64,000 nt of DNA from Sabellastarte sp. h YS-2021 (Eukaryota > Annelida > Polychaeta > Sabellida > Sabellidae), in NCBI GenBank assembly GCA_964017235.1, contig OZ024933.1, positions 55,720,255-55,784,254 of the forward strand. The letters are read 5' to 3'. Position 1 is the first letter of the stretch. Each line of letters starts with the position of its first letter. Below, in pieces: positions 49,333 to 62,487 of this stretch. The notes below the pieces were generated by a model. That model saw only the letters and a list, made by a program, of their open reading frames with translations, did not search any database and was not told the DNA's origin. The position numbers and the translations under genes were made by a program.

Positions 49333-52079
49333 GAATGCAGCCTTCATGGAAGGAGGGCAGTACTAGAATATAAAGACCCAGTACACCACTCTGCACAGCT
49401 ATCATACACAGCATAATCCTATAGGCATTCAGATCCAAACTCACCTCCCAGATGAGGCAGTGGAACTGTTGAGCACTACAAAACAACACAGCCTTGTTGT
49501 TGTTGTTGTTGTAGGAAGGAAGTAATAATTACAGAGACTCACTACCTAGCCTACAACTAAAACATTATGAGAAGTTTACATTGAAATTTACATGCATACA
49601 ACAACATATAAACTTCCAACAGTCACCACATACCATACAGATCCCCTAAATCATAGTATGTAGTTGAAGTTCTCACAAATTGACAGTTATTGCCACAGTT
49701 GAATGCTGTATCTAGACATCCAACACCCACACAGGTGACACAAATATTGGAAGTGTCATCAGCATATTGTGTAATTCCAAGTCTGAATGAAGTCAACAAA
49801 TCTGCCTAATATAAAAACAGATAGTATGACAGACATACAGCTGCAAATGCATACTAAAGTATCAATATAAGTATCACGCATATACTTATAACATAACAAA
49901 CTGTAGGACACAATATCAAAGTCTGACCACAAGCAAACCAAGCAGGTGAGACTGAAAATTGGTAAAAAAGTTATGGTTTCTAGTAACATGCATCTAAAAA
50001 TTCATATACAGAAACACTATCCTAAAACCTAAAGATTCTTGCTTTGACTCGCTGCTGTTGAGAGTCAGAATTTGACTTCTCCTCAGTCAAAATGATAGTC
50101 TGCCTACAGCAAGATAAAATAGCTGACCTGAAAATATCTGCTGTAAAGCCTTCCTAACTAGGCACAGACAAGACATAATAATTCCTCATTAAATCCTTTG
50201 TCCCAAGTAAAAGTATTTCAAAACCTCACAAGACAAAGAGATCTATCTTGAGTAAAACTGCTGTGCCAGTGATTGAGAGCTGGCATATCGACCGGCTTAA
50301 CTGAAGTAGGCCCATCCGAAACCAACTGAATCTTGGCTAATAAATGGCCAGAGCCACTTGTGAGCAATACTCATTCAAAGTAAGGGAAGACAAAGCTAAC
50401 GAGAATACCCTTCTTCCTTTGCCTAATGCCAAAGTCAAAAGAAAGACCGTCTTGAAAGTTAATAACCTCCAAGAAATCTTCCCCAAAGGCTCAAAAGGCT
50501 GTCTGGTGAGACCAAACAAGACCAAAGACAAAAGGTAAAGAAGGCTTAACCTATTGGCTACTGGATTGTCTCTATAGAAATATGTCAACCATCTATACAG
50601 CTGAAGAGTTCTAGAGACTTATTCCCCTTCAAGGAAAGCAATCTACCATTGTTATTCTGTAACCAGCAATAGTAGATGGCTTAAGATTCCTTTCCTTAAA
50701 GAAATAATTAAGGAAATTTGCTACATCTAGAAAAGTAGTATCTGAGAAGTTCACCACAAAGAAGCCTCAGATGTGCATAGATTTACCAGGTCCCACAACC
50801 AAGAACATCCACCATGACCATCATGATTCAATCATGATGAATCTGCACCTGAAGGTGGTCATCTTATAAATCACCTGAAGAATCCTTGGCTATCCCGGTG
50901 CAATCATGATGATTCTGCACCTGTAGGTGATCATCTTGAGTCACCTGAGGAATGAGAGCCACTGGAACAAACACAAAGCTGTCCAGATCCTCCCAAAAAA
51001 TGAGTAATGCACCTGTTCCCCAAGCCCCACAGTCTAAGAAGGAAACACATACACTGGAAGCTTAAGATTCAGGTTGTTGGATACCAATGTCATAATGATT
51101 GAACTCACCAGCAAGGGAAGCCTTAAAAGGAACCTTTGTGGAACAGATCCACCAGATCCCAAAAATAAGACATCCCTAGCCACTCTGATGCAATCCAGAT
51201 GATTCTGCACCTAAATCTTGGAGTAGCCCTTCTTAACAGCTACAAAAAGAATTTTCTTGCCTTTCCTGAGATCTTTGACTTATCAAGATAACCTCTCAAG
51301 GCTCCAACTGGACAAAGAAACCTATCTTGTACCAAGGCATGATCTAAAGAAGGTTCCAAAGCAGGAATGACTACAGGTTGAAAATCAAAGGAGCCTTAGA
51401 AGCCAAATGATTCACCTGCATCACCTGAAGAATCAAGGTCACAGAACCAAACAAACTGTCCAGTCCATCCCAAGAAAAGTTGAAAAAGACAAGCTTGTGG
51501 TTCAAACTAGTTGCAAAACAAACCCATCATTGGTGATTGTAATCAAAGACAAATTTGATTGAACACCTGAATCAGAATAGAATAGATTCAAAAGTCATCC
51601 AAAACACATTCAATTTGAATCAACTTGACTCTCATGAACAAAGAATTTGTTGAAAATTGGTATACCTTGGGAAGTGATATGCCTGAATCTGAACCCATGG
51701 CATTCGTCCAAGGAATGATTCTTGAGATAAGAAAAACATTCCTGAAAGTGGGTACCTCCCTACCTGTTCAGATAGGAAACCACTGAAGAACTGTCTGTGG
51801 AAATCAACAGATTCAAAATCCGAATCAGACTTCCAAATGATTCTAAAGGTAGTAGCCCTGTTAATGTGGAGTCTTGACCCCTCATGATACAACAGACCAC
51901 TGGCTGTTTGATGCCATAATTATGCATCCCAACCCTTAAAGAAAGCATCTAATAACAGGAGATTGTGCTCCTTCTGATGAAGTAATGGGAGCTCCTGCAA
52001 ATTGAAAAGTCGTTCCACCACTGAAGATGATCCCTGAGAACCTGAGAACAGAAAAACTGGTACATTATCTGTGTATTAT

Positions 52080-52970
52080 GTGTGGTATCTGTGGTACATT
52101 AGCAGATAGCCTTGGGGTTACCTGATAAACAAATGACCCAATGGCACTGTTTTCTCCTATGAAGCCACACCGTCACCAAAGAAATGGCTTCCTCAGAAAC
52201 CATTAGCCGGAGAAAATGCTTTGCTATGAGTAAAGATGTACCCTAAGGTGGAATCTGCAATCCAAACTAAAATTCCTGGTGCTTTAGACAAGATGTTTTT
52301 TTTTTTTTTGTTGTTTTTTTTTAAATGTATATAAGCTGGTGAACACCCAATGCCTTCTAGTGCAGCCATCAGGTTCACTCTCCGTTGATACAATAGTAAA
52401 GTCGAAAATAAACCATTTCCAAGAGCAAAGCAATGAAATGGTGTATATACTGGTAAAGCATGATGCGTTCTTATAGATCCCACAGCCTCACCATGGACTA
52501 ACATAGCAAACAAGCAGTGAACCGGTGTGAACTATCATCAACAGGGAAGTGAAGATAAAATTTGTGTGAATCCGGCTACGAAAGAATGCAACTGTAAGGA
52601 AACGAGTGGACACACCCATTCACTTACTAGTAACAATTAATTGCGAAAATCCCAACTATGCGAAATTAAGGTACATGTAAAGGTTTATTACCTGACCTCA
52701 ACTATTAGTGGTAGCCATCTCTTCCCAGCTTATCACAACCGATAAAGTGTAAAATTGTAGCGATATCACCATCTCACTGGTATTATCGCCCTTTTGTCGA
52801 TCATTCCATACACAGCTTTATGCAAACTGATGTCTCCCGCATTTTATTCATTTATTCTTTACACACATGTCCAAAACTGCTTTAGGAACATGAATAAGCA
52901 ATCCCTCATGGTACTGTTGCCTCTGTGAAAGGTAAAGTATGGTTGAAGATTATCCTCTTACTATGTTGAG
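52080..52970. other. Segment inside the DIRS-like element of unclear origin
   Basis: This stretch sits where reverse-transcriptase sequence would be expected but shows no such similarity on either strand. It includes a poly-T-rich patch near 52293-52322 and a short minus-strand frame at 52193-52513. It may be a later insertion or heavily decayed element sequence. Confidence 0.4.
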
Positions 52971-54396
52971 ATGTAAGGTGTAGTATATCTGCACTAGTGG
53001 ACAAACACTACTCCTAAAGATTACTCCTAACCCCTCTAAAACTTCAGAGGAGAGTTTTGTAACAGAGTTGGAGGATTAAGTATCATAATGGGAAGAAAAG
53101 TGCCCTGGGCACTAATCCCCTTTCTAGCCATGTGTAGGAGTTTGCTCCTTCCCAGACAGAAGAAACACTATACACCCGAGATCACAAAATGAAGTTTTCC
53201 TGGACATCTGACCAAAAGTTCAGCAGGAGAAAACCTCATTAAGAGTGAAAAATGCACTTTTAATTCTACCAAAATCATCTAAGAGATAAGCTAGAGAAAA
53301 ATAAGACTTGTAACACTTCAGATGAGTAACAAGTTGAAGAACTGGTCAATGCACTGCCCAAAAAACATCCAGGATCACTGAAGACTGTAATTGAAAATAC
53401 TGCACACAGTCCAAGGAAGTACTGGATATTCTATGAGATTCCTGTTAATCCTTAAAAACTTGAAGACCTCCTGACAGAGGTACTGCTAGATAACTCCACA
53501 TTATTAAATTCCAAGATTGACATGATTAAGCTGCAAGAAACACAGAGAACCTGTATTCTTGAACAAAATCTGACAATGGGTACATATAGATCTTATGCAC
53601 CGGTGCCGGTTTCCAGCAGAAAAAACCTGCATAACCCACAGAAAGAAAAGCTAATCTGTGAGATGAAACACAGCTCCGGGAATCTGAAACCCGATTCCGG
53701 ACCTTTGGGGAGGTATGGAAACTCGATTGTGTTAGAATGACATCATGCAGGTATTTTCCTCCGTGAAAAGTTCCGACTGAACCTGACGGAAGAATTAGAA
53801 GCTGTGATGATCGCTTCTGCATCCGGAACTTGTCCACGATGCAGCAACCAATGAGAAACTAAGATGTCTGCTCTCACCGGGGAATCCCACCGGACACCCA
53901 TTCGAGTGAGATCGTCGCGGTGAGATGTTGACTACCACAAACGCCTAGCTTTTAGAACCCGACGTGAGAATAGCTTATGACAATCGAATTGTCTCCTCTC
54001 TTCAGGTTGCCTCCATTTGTCGCCTAGCAACATGTAAACTGTCCCTGTCGGAGTTAGTATGACTGCCAACAGTTTCAGTGTTAAAAAGTTGTAAATCTTC
54101 AATCAAGTGAAAAATAAAATAACTTGTCTCAAGAAACACGAGCCTTTTGAAGAATTCTGAGAAGAAGAAAGTCTTCATCCAACGACGATACATCCATGCC
54201 GCCATCTTAAAATAGTGGTCAAACATCCACCAAAAAATGGCCACAAAAGTCTTTTTCTCTGTCCTTTTCTCTTAAATTCGTCCTGAGAAGACATTGTCAA
54301 CACAGATGCCTTACCACAGAACTCAAATTCCCACAAAAACTCCAAAAACTTTATAAAAATCCAAATTAAAATAACACATCCACACTCTAGGATGGC

Positions 54397-54583
54397 CAAC
54401 AAAAAAAAATGAAGGTTGTTTACTAGTGTGGTCACATGACCACTAGGGGAACATGCTAGTTCACACTCACTCACTGGCCTCTTAAGGTTTCTTAAAACGT
54501 TTCTCAACGTTGGCCAGTGAGTTGGATGGCACCAACATATAGCAATGGTCAAGAAATGGTAAGTGTATTTTTCGCAATAAAAA
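54397..54583 (-). repeat. DIRS-like element, 5' inverted terminal repeat
   Basis: Read on minus it begins TTTTTATTGCGAAAAATACA and runs through CTTACCATTTCTTGACCATT to the CATGTGACCACACTAG block. It is matched in inverse by 49001-49183 with few differences. A frame at 54175-54552 crosses from it into the gag-like start. Confidence 0.9.
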
Positions 54584-55264
54584 GATCACTCCAGCAGAAT
54601 ACAAGAAAGATCTGACTAAACCAGTTCTATGGAATACAGAGAAAATAAATAATTCCATGTCCTTATATGGTAAAAAAACAACAGAACTCTACAGCCAGGT
54701 GCACAATGATCACTCCAAAACCAATAAGTGCATTTCTATGAACTTTTTTGAGAAGGGCCTTACCAAAGGAAGAAGTGGTTTAATGTTGGGGAAAGATCCA
54801 GACCATACACTGGATACACACAAAAATGTACAAAAGTCCCATTTTTCACTGAATATTCAATACTTTTGCCTTTGTGTTCAACATTACACCAAAAATAATC
54901 AATGGATATTTATGATTTTTTTATATGTCATTAGGATCTGACCTACGATTTAGGGAAAGACCCAGATCAATGGAAGCATCCGGCTGAACTTTCAAAGGAC
55001 ACATGTTCAATGTATTTACAAAGACTTTGGCTTTCGGGTTGACATTAATCCAAAAGTAATGATTCAATATTCATATTTTTTTGGTGGGTAAAGCCCGGTC
55101 AAAGGAAGAGTTGATTACGTTTTTTGAAAGATCCAGATTCTTGGATATAAGAAAAAATCATGAATTTTCATCAATGTGCCACAGACTAGGTTTGTGCTGT
55201 ATGAGCACTTTAGATTTGATACTGTTGGTTTCTAATTCTGTCTTTTCTAAAACTAATTCTTACT
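54584..55264. other. Non-coding stretch with old repeat fragments
   Basis: GGGCCTTACCAAAGGAAGAA, AAAGATCCAGACCATACACT and a second series at 54950-55150 resemble the internal part of the CCTCCACC-ended repeat family in two diverged rounds. No gene. Confidence 0.45.
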
Positions 55265-55530
55265 TCTGTCAATCAAAAAATATATTTAGGTGGACTTGTT
55301 ATTTTTTCATGATCGTTTGTTTGTTAGCAGGATTACACAAATAATCTTGAATCTTCATGAAAAAAATAGAAGATGGGTCTTGCTCCTGCTTAGATCCCAT
55401 TAAATTTTGAGAGAGATCCGGATTCACTTGGCTGGATATAAAAAATCAGAGATCCACATTTTTCTAATTAATCATTATTACGTTCCTTGGTGGAGGTATG
55501 CGCTCTCTGAGTGTTCTTATTTTAAATTAA
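55265..55530 (+). repeat. CCTCCACC-ended interspersed repeat
   Basis: GTTTGTTAGCAGGATTACAC, GAAGATGGGTCTTGCTCC, TTAGATCCCATTAAATTTTG and GATCCGGATTCACTTGGCTG, then a right end of CCTTGGTGGAGGTATGCGCT. It is collinear with 36540-36825. Confidence 0.72.
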
Positions 55531-55964
55531 CTTAAGCAAATGTTGTACAAACGTATTTTTAAGGAAAATATTTTTTACTCTATTTCTCAGTATAAATTTT
55601 ATTTATGCATGCGACACACTGTTAATATATCATTGGTCTTTTGTATATTATAGTACGATATTATATACATTTTCTTATCACATAATCTACTTCTTTAATG
55701 GAAAGCGGGCCCCAAAACTAAAGTAAATACCTTTAAAAGCACAGTGCTTATGAAACCGGAAGCTGTATGAGAGAAAACTTAAACAACAAAGATATATTCC
55801 ATCCGTTTGGAAGATATAGGAGACAAAATAGCAATTTCTTTATTAACCACAACCAAGCTACTATTTTCTTTAGCTACAAAAGATGCAGTCCAGGTAGAAT
55901 CCGAAAATTTGAAATAGTGGAATAACTCTATAAGGTTCAGAGTTTGTGTTTTAGTGATGTTCAA
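55531..55964. other. Non-coding spacer
   Basis: Nothing recognised. Confidence 0.4.
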
Positions 55965-56090
55965 CAGGCAGGGTCATATTCGGATAGGCACTCAATGTCG
56001 CCACCACCTGTGGGAGTCCAATCTACACAGAAGTGACTAGCTACAATTAGATGTTAAACTTACTAACCACTAGACCACCGAGGACTTTTG
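55965..56090 (-). repeat. tRNA-derived SINE, family B, diverged
   Basis: Plus-strand text CAGGGTCATATTCGGATAGG, CACCACCTGTGGGAGTCCAA and TTAGATGTTAAACTTACTAA, then CCACTAGACCACCGAGGACT, the reverse of a family B head and body start. Confidence 0.8.
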
Positions 56091-59004
56091 GAAGCAATCA
56101 ATAACCAATGTTGAAATAGTTGTTGTTTGACATTTAGTGTCTACCCTATATAGCCACTTTCGTCAAATAGGATGGAAAACAAGAAAATTGAGGTTGTGAC
56201 AAATATTTTACTTCAATTTTGAAACTGTATAAAACAATACAAGAAACATTTGGATATTTATTTAAAAGTTAGTAGTTATGTTAAATTACTGCCAAAAAAA
56301 TCAATGACAGCCGGACAAATTGTCTGGCTACTGAGTTGAGCCGAGCATGTACAGACACATATGTATCAATATCCATTGATTGTTTACCTAAATTTTGAAA
56401 GTTTTGTTTGTGGAGCCTATAGATGAGCATTCTGAGAATCTTTAAGTGATGTTGTTTTTATCAAGTACACAAGCATTGATTATGTCAATATTTAACCTAA
56501 AGGATACCATGTAATGAAGCAGGGAATTTTAACATCTGGTTAAACAGTGTTTTTTACACCAGATTCACCTTTGTATAGTGTTTTGGCTTCTGGTCAGGAC
56601 CAACATTGCCAAAACAAACAAGAAATAACTATAAACAGTAAAAGAATGTATTTGTTTTCTGTAGTAGCATATTACTTAAAATATCAAAGGATATGTAGTA
56701 AGAGAAACATTTGCCTCTTCTAAAATTTCTACCATCCCGTTTTTAAGTACTCTGAAAGTAGTTTATATTACATAATTATTGGTAAAGATATACTTCATGG
56801 GGATCTGGTATCTTACTTTGTAATCACAAATCAATGGAACAATGGTGGAACAATAATGCATTGTTTTAATTCAATATATATGTATTGATGATATTCTAAA
56901 CGATTAAAGTGTTTTACCTTATTAAAAAGCCACAATAAATGAACCACATAAATATAGTATGCTGCATAACATGTGACTTATAAGCCATATGACACTGGGA
57001 AATCAGATTGTATTTTGTATTGTGATGTATAAGCATACGTAGTGCAATATCTTCATTACTGCAGGGCTCAAAAGCGCTATTTCATTCATTTTGATGTCAC
57101 AAGTGCAACCTGAGGTCTCTAGACGTTCCCCAACTGAACAGAGTCTCAGAAATGGCCAACTATCAAAGTCCCTAGTTTTCTTTGACCTGCAGCTGGGGAT
57201 AGGGCCTCAGTGACAGAGGACTGCCATTTTAAGTGGTTATCCAACTCGCTATATATCTGTCTGTATCTGTGATCCTAGGAGTTCCTAGGTGAGTGTGTTA
57301 CTAGTACAGTGTTATTGAATTCGCCCCAGTGGTAGATAATTGGCAGTATTTGTGTTTATATCTGTATTTATGCTATACACCTGAAATTTTTAATATCATC
57401 ATGATAAACAAACAACAAATAATGTACACAAACAGGAACCCCAGAAATGAGAGGGCTGTGGCAAGGCTACATACCACTTAAGTCTTTAGAGCTAGCCCTT
57501 CCTTATTCACCCAGATAGAGTAGAAATGTCCACTTGACTCGAGTGTACCATTTACTATCTCTCTGTGTAAAGTGCAAAGCTTATATAAAGCTGAAATACT
57601 TCACAGACACTTTGACAAATTAGTACTATTACACTATACAGTGATTGATGTTAGTAATATCAAGCAAAGGGTTTCATCTTGTGTAGATTTATTGTGCTTA
57701 AAATTCTTGTCATATCTGAAGGCATCTCTGAAGAGGTCTGCGTGGACCCTTTGGCTCAATGTACGAAGTTACTTAGGCTAGCCAACAACCTGTCTTGGGA
57801 GTTTAAGTTCTGTTATCTCTCATGCGTTTTCTCCTTTTGTTATTTTCTGCAAAATTAAATAAAACTACATCCCAAATTGGTTGGAATTATGTTGAGCAGA
57901 AGGATTTGTATTTGGTTGACATAGGAAATATTTCAATTAGTTCTTGGCGAGATTGTTGGTGTAACTGTTAGGAAACTGTCCAGATTTTTGAAAAATAAAA
58001 AAAAATACATAAAAGTAAATACATTCAGAATGGTTACCACAGAATATGTCTTATTTACATATATCTGTATAGAATATAGATGTCATCTTCAAATCATTTT
58101 GGTAAATTGTGTCATTATATTTACAGTTTCTGCATAACATTTTACTCGAGAAACCAAAAAGAAGTCTTCCCAAGAATCATAACAAAAGAGAAAACATACT
58201 ATACAATACACCTTTAAATTTTTGTTGCACTTTTGCTGTGCAAAATAAAACATGCACTCGAGTTATCAGACAATATCACTGGCTCAGTCTGACTACAGAA
58301 ATCCTTGTGGGTAAAAATCTGGATAAATGATAGAGGTCACGTGGTAAGTTCATGTCAATTAGAGGGTCTCTTGTTCTTTGGTTTATTTCAGGATAGTTAT
58401 CAAATGAGGAGATGGGGTATCTATAGAAGGAGGAGCTAGGCTGAGGTTGCTTGATAGTGCAGGGTTCAGACTTCTCTGGATGGACAAACCCATTTCTAAC
58501 ATGTCCCTGGTTGAACAATGCACATCAAATAAAGCAAGAAAAGTGGGTTAAAGAGGGTTAAGTATCAATATTTTTCAAATTATATATTGTGATGTCACCA
58601 TGGGAATGGAGACGAATAAAGTTATATCATAATAAAAGGTATGGCTCTGATAATGATACCCACTTATGGGATAACAGAAAGCTCTTGGGTAACAGAAGAG
58701 TGTAGAAAATAAAATCCTTAAAAAACCCGGACTTTTTATGGGAAAATGTAATCCTCCTCAAGTGAAATCGTAGGAAAATTAACTTATGATGGAAGGACCA
58801 AGTGTACAGTGTTCTGTGGAACTGTGCAATAAAAATATGCTATGCTGGATATCTATCTTAACAATAAGTCTTTTGGAAAAATCAAAGGAGTGCTAATTTT
58901 TGCAATTAATGTTTACTGTAATAGTCATTTTTTAGAACTAGCATTAATTCCTACTTGGATACTGTTGTAGAAAATAGCACTATTTCTTTAATTACGCCTC
59001 CAAA
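56091..59004. other. Non-coding stretch
   Basis: No gene or RNA recognised. Short frames at 57572-57781 and 58109-58518 have no identifiable domain. Confidence 0.4.
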
Positions 59005-59018
59005 GGGGGGGGGGGGGG
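59005..59018 (+). repeat. Poly-G tract, 14 bp
   Basis: A G run in ACGCCTCCAAAGGGG. It sits where the CCTCCACCAAGG terminus would be in a decayed copy of that repeat, since CTGTTTGTTTGTGTACATAC follows. Confidence 0.85.
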
Positions 59019-59943
59019 CAAGAATATTATAACTAGGTCTGTTTGTTTGTGTACATACATCAAAAATTATTCATCAGATCTGAGTCATATTTGTACACAA
59101 GATGGGGGTCTAACTGTGGCCTGTATGGTCTTGAACCCGGATCTTAATTGCTAATCCAGAGATGCTCTTGTGACATTTTGGCAATATCTGCATACATATC
59201 TCAACAACTATTTATCAGAGTGTGCTTATATTTAAATTAATTGAACATCCTGAAGTTTTATGTCTTTTTTCACCACTACTCATGAGTTAAATTTGAGGAC
59301 CACTGGTTAGCAACAGAGGGTGGTCAGAATAACACGAGTTCCTGTTGTCTGGTGTCCTTGCAGTGCAGAATCCTGTATCAATATTCCTAGTCTCTTTCAC
59401 AAAGTGAGTAATCATGAACTTAACTGAACCCATAGGTTCATAGTAATATCCAGAAGTTGAAAAATTATAACAAGCGGCAAACCTAAGTGATAATAATATA
59501 CGTATTTTCTGAACTATTTTGGTGCAATTTTTATTGTATAATGGCCTTATCCGGTTTTACTAAAACTTTCTAAGTTTGTGTAAGTTTCTTTTTTTAAATT
59601 GAAGATTAGCTTCCAAGAAATGATGACTGCTACTTCTATGGTTGTAAAGCTTATCACAATGCAGCAATTTGGAGTTATTCTGTAACCTATTCAAACACAC
59701 CAGTATACAATCTTTCAAAAATACAATGTGTTCATTATCTGAAGTTGATGTGGTAATAATCTTATGGAATCTCACAGAATGTTACTGCACTAACAAGCAA
59801 AATTAATAATACAGCTATATTGTGATCATATAGCATTACAGTTATGTATTTTAAACATCAGCATGTAAAGTACAAGCAGCCTTTGAAAGAATGTGCCTTC
59901 AAAAAGAAGATAAATTAGGAATGAAAATTAAGAACTAAAAACA
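59019..59943. other. Non-coding stretch
   Basis: 59020-59230 resembles the body of the CCTCCACC-ended repeat (CATCAGATCTGAGTCATATT, AACCCGGATCTTAATTGCTA). The rest is not recognised. Confidence 0.45.
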
Positions 59944-60300
59944 CTCGTAGAATGCAAACTTCCACCAAGAAAGGTTTATACAAAAAAAATCGTGATTTTT
60001 GTTTGTACCTAGACTCTGATCCCGAATATTTCCTAAACTGTAATCACTTCTCTTCCCCATCTGGCGTGGCCCTACCCACATACAACATTCCATGAACATC
60101 CACTTATTACTTTTGGAGTAATTGGAACCAAAAAGTAAAAGTCATTGAAAATGCATTGAAAATGGGATGTTTGAAATTGAGAATTATTTTGTAAACACAA
60201 TAAAATCAGGATCTTTCTCAGTATTCAATTACTTCTTCCTCTGGTCAGGCCTTAACCACCCCAAAACTTCACCTCCTGGTGGAGTAATAAGAAGTGTTCT
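59944..60300 (+). repeat. CCTCCACC-ended interspersed repeat, older variant
   Basis: Starts CGTAGAATGCAAACTTCCAC and carries TTACTTCTTCCTCTGGTCAG. It ends near CCAAAACTTCACCTCCTGGT and GGTGGAG. It is collinear with 44935-45340. Confidence 0.7.
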
Positions 60301-61866
60301 CTCTTTAGATTTCTTATAGTAATATAGTAATGATAAAATGGTCATAATAGTCGTGCATGAAAAAAGGCAATATTAATATTTTGATTGTTGACTAGAATGA
60401 GCGTATTGATTGTAGGGAACGGTGTATTTAATATACTTTTTAGCAATTTAGGAAAAGTTCCAAAAAAAATGCCACATCCTAAGAAAATTCTTATGAATAG
60501 ATTAGTTTAAGAAAGAGTTGTGTTACTTGATCCGGGCCTAGGGGACTGTTGTTAAGAAGTTGACTCTTGTTTGTGTATGTGAAAGGTTACAAATGTGCAT
60601 TCCATAGAAATCTGACTTCTATGCATTCTTTAAACTACGAGATTTTGCCTGAACCTTCATTTAACAAACCAAATCAGAGTTTTGTTTGCAATTATGATGT
60701 AAAGTTGTAACAGAGCCTTTCAAACAAAGGTTGCTTTACCATACTATTGATGTCTTCTTGGCTATGATCCATTCAAAACTCTTTGATTTGAGAACAACAT
60801 TTAAAAAAAAAAAACTTTTCACCTCACAATGCCAGAGCAGAGATTAGGTATGCTCCAAATAGATGAGACCATATTTTGGATGATCATTAAATCAATCCTT
60901 GTTACATTTTGGGACATTTTGATGGCAGTATGAATGCCATACTTACATTTGTTATTACATAATAATATAAAATCACTGGTGGGAATTATGTGAGAAACAT
61001 GTTAAGGTTTTGATTAGCTTGTAGTACACCTGGTTAAGGAACAATAAATAACTTTTAGCATTCATCAATAACAGAATTCCAAGTAAGTTTTCACACATGT
61101 CCTTAAAATTTCTTATTTTGTGCATCCTTAAATATTTCGTGTTTGGGGTGTTACAATCCCAAAGATTATTCAGTGCAAAAGCCATAAATAATTTCTTGGT
61201 TTGTTATTGGTGTCTTCAAACATGTTTGGTGAAAAAAAGTATTATTAAAGATAGTTGGGATTTGACACATCTCTTCACTTAACCCTGGTGTGCTCTTGTT
61301 CACCCGGAAATAGCCTCAAATCACATCACATTTAAGACTCAATCGGGGCAGATTTCCCATTTAGATAGCCTTTATCTACATACAGATGGATGTGTTAGAT
61401 ATGAAGTACTTTTGTGGATAAAAATCTACTGATAGCTCTCTGTGTGTGCGATTTCACATATCTCATTTTACAAAAACAAGATGAATGGTTGGGGTCACTA
61501 GTAAATAGCAAATCAATAGATGAGTTCAATTGTTGTCGGTCTTGTTGGCTTTGTAGATAAATATCGGGCTTTTGCATCTAACAGCATTATTTTTATGTTT
61601 GGACAACCTCACGTTAGTGTGTGTCTGGCACATGTTATGTTTTGACAAATATTGCTACTATTATTTTTCACAGTAAAACTGGTTTCTCGTAAAATGGTAG
61701 GTTTATAGTTTGAAAAGGAATTATGTAATATATTTGTAAAATAATGACGAAACAAGCTGAGGGCTGTGGATGTTAAATTGTTAAAGATCAATAAAATCAC
61801 ACTTTGTTTTTTATCCCTCTTTTAATGATCCAGGCCATCACGCTTTTTTATCATTATCAAGGACCT
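60301..61866. other. Non-coding stretch
   Basis: AT-rich, with nothing recognised. Confidence 0.4.
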
Positions 61867-62455
61867 GGGGCCGATTTCACTGAAGTACTTAAATTAAGTC
61901 CCTTTATTGGCTAAGTCAGGAACTTAAATCTAAGACTTTTCAGTTTTAGCTAGGTCTGGGACTTAAAATGGATTTCACAAAGGTGACTTAGCTAAGTCCA
62001 AACTTATCAAATAACCACAGTGGTTTTCTGTGTCATGTGACCTTTTATATCTATTCAAAATATAATATTAGTGCCATATCACCTTCATTTGATGTATTGT
62101 ATCTAAGGATAAGGGCTGTTTTGAAATGGAAAACCTTGTTGCCACATATAAACTTCCCAAAGACTACTTTAGTGAGGTGTTCTGTGTAATTATACTTTAT
62201 TTACAGCCATTTCAAATTTTGAAGTGGAGAAAAGTTTATGGTAGCCATATTTAAGTCCTCTTTACAAAATTTAAGCCCACTATCTCCCAGACTTAGAGTT
62301 AAGTCCACTGACTTAGCAATTTCAAGGACTTAGCTGCTTTGTGAAATCTGCTAAGTCTAAGACCACAGATTTAACATTCTTTTGACAAAATGTAAGACCA
62401 AAGTCTTAAATTTAAGTCTAAATCTGGACTTAGGTCCCTTTGTGAAATCGGCCCC
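61867..62455. mobile_element. MITE 2 of the GGGGCCGRTTTCA-ended group (589 bp)
   Basis: The ends are GGGGCCGATTTCAC and GTGAAATCGGCCCC. The inner inverted pair is TTTCACAAA at 61973-61981 and TTTGTGAAA at 62338-62346, just over 100 bp inside each end. Near the ends the interior is made of GACTTA/TAAGTC words in both orientations. The middle (about 62010-62230) is ordinary AT-rich sequence. No coding capacity. Confidence 0.88.
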
Positions 62456-62487
62456 TGATGTAACTGGTGGCGTTTGTTTGTCTGAGT

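Larger units (their letters stand above)
48975..54583 (-). mobile_element. DIRS-like tyrosine-recombinase retroelement, decayed (~5.6 kb)
   Basis: It reads on the minus strand. The 5' inverted terminal repeat is at 54397-54583 and the 3' one at 49001-49183. They are reverse complements over about 185 bp and contain TCATGTGACCAC. A gag-like N-terminus (MSSQDEFKRKGQRKR) begins near 54294. RNase H remnants lie at about 51620-51960, with SSVVSYLNRQVGTHFQE and a WDA-type catalytic-region relic. The tyrosine recombinase has an N-terminal arm remnant at about 50640-50760 (KPSTIAGYR) and a core at about 50150-50560 (LTFKTVFLLTLALGKGRR). An internal complementary region lies at about 49257-49332. No intact reverse transcriptase was recognised. 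The element is broken many times and looks old and inactive. Confidence 0.85.

Noticed and set aside
50344-50538. Plus-strand frame opposite the recombinase
   Set aside because: Antisense shadow of the DIRS-like recombinase region.
54175-54552. 125-codon minus-strand frame as a host gene
   Set aside because: It runs from the DIRS-like terminal repeat into the gag-like start; the first half is repeat sequence also present at 49030-49160.
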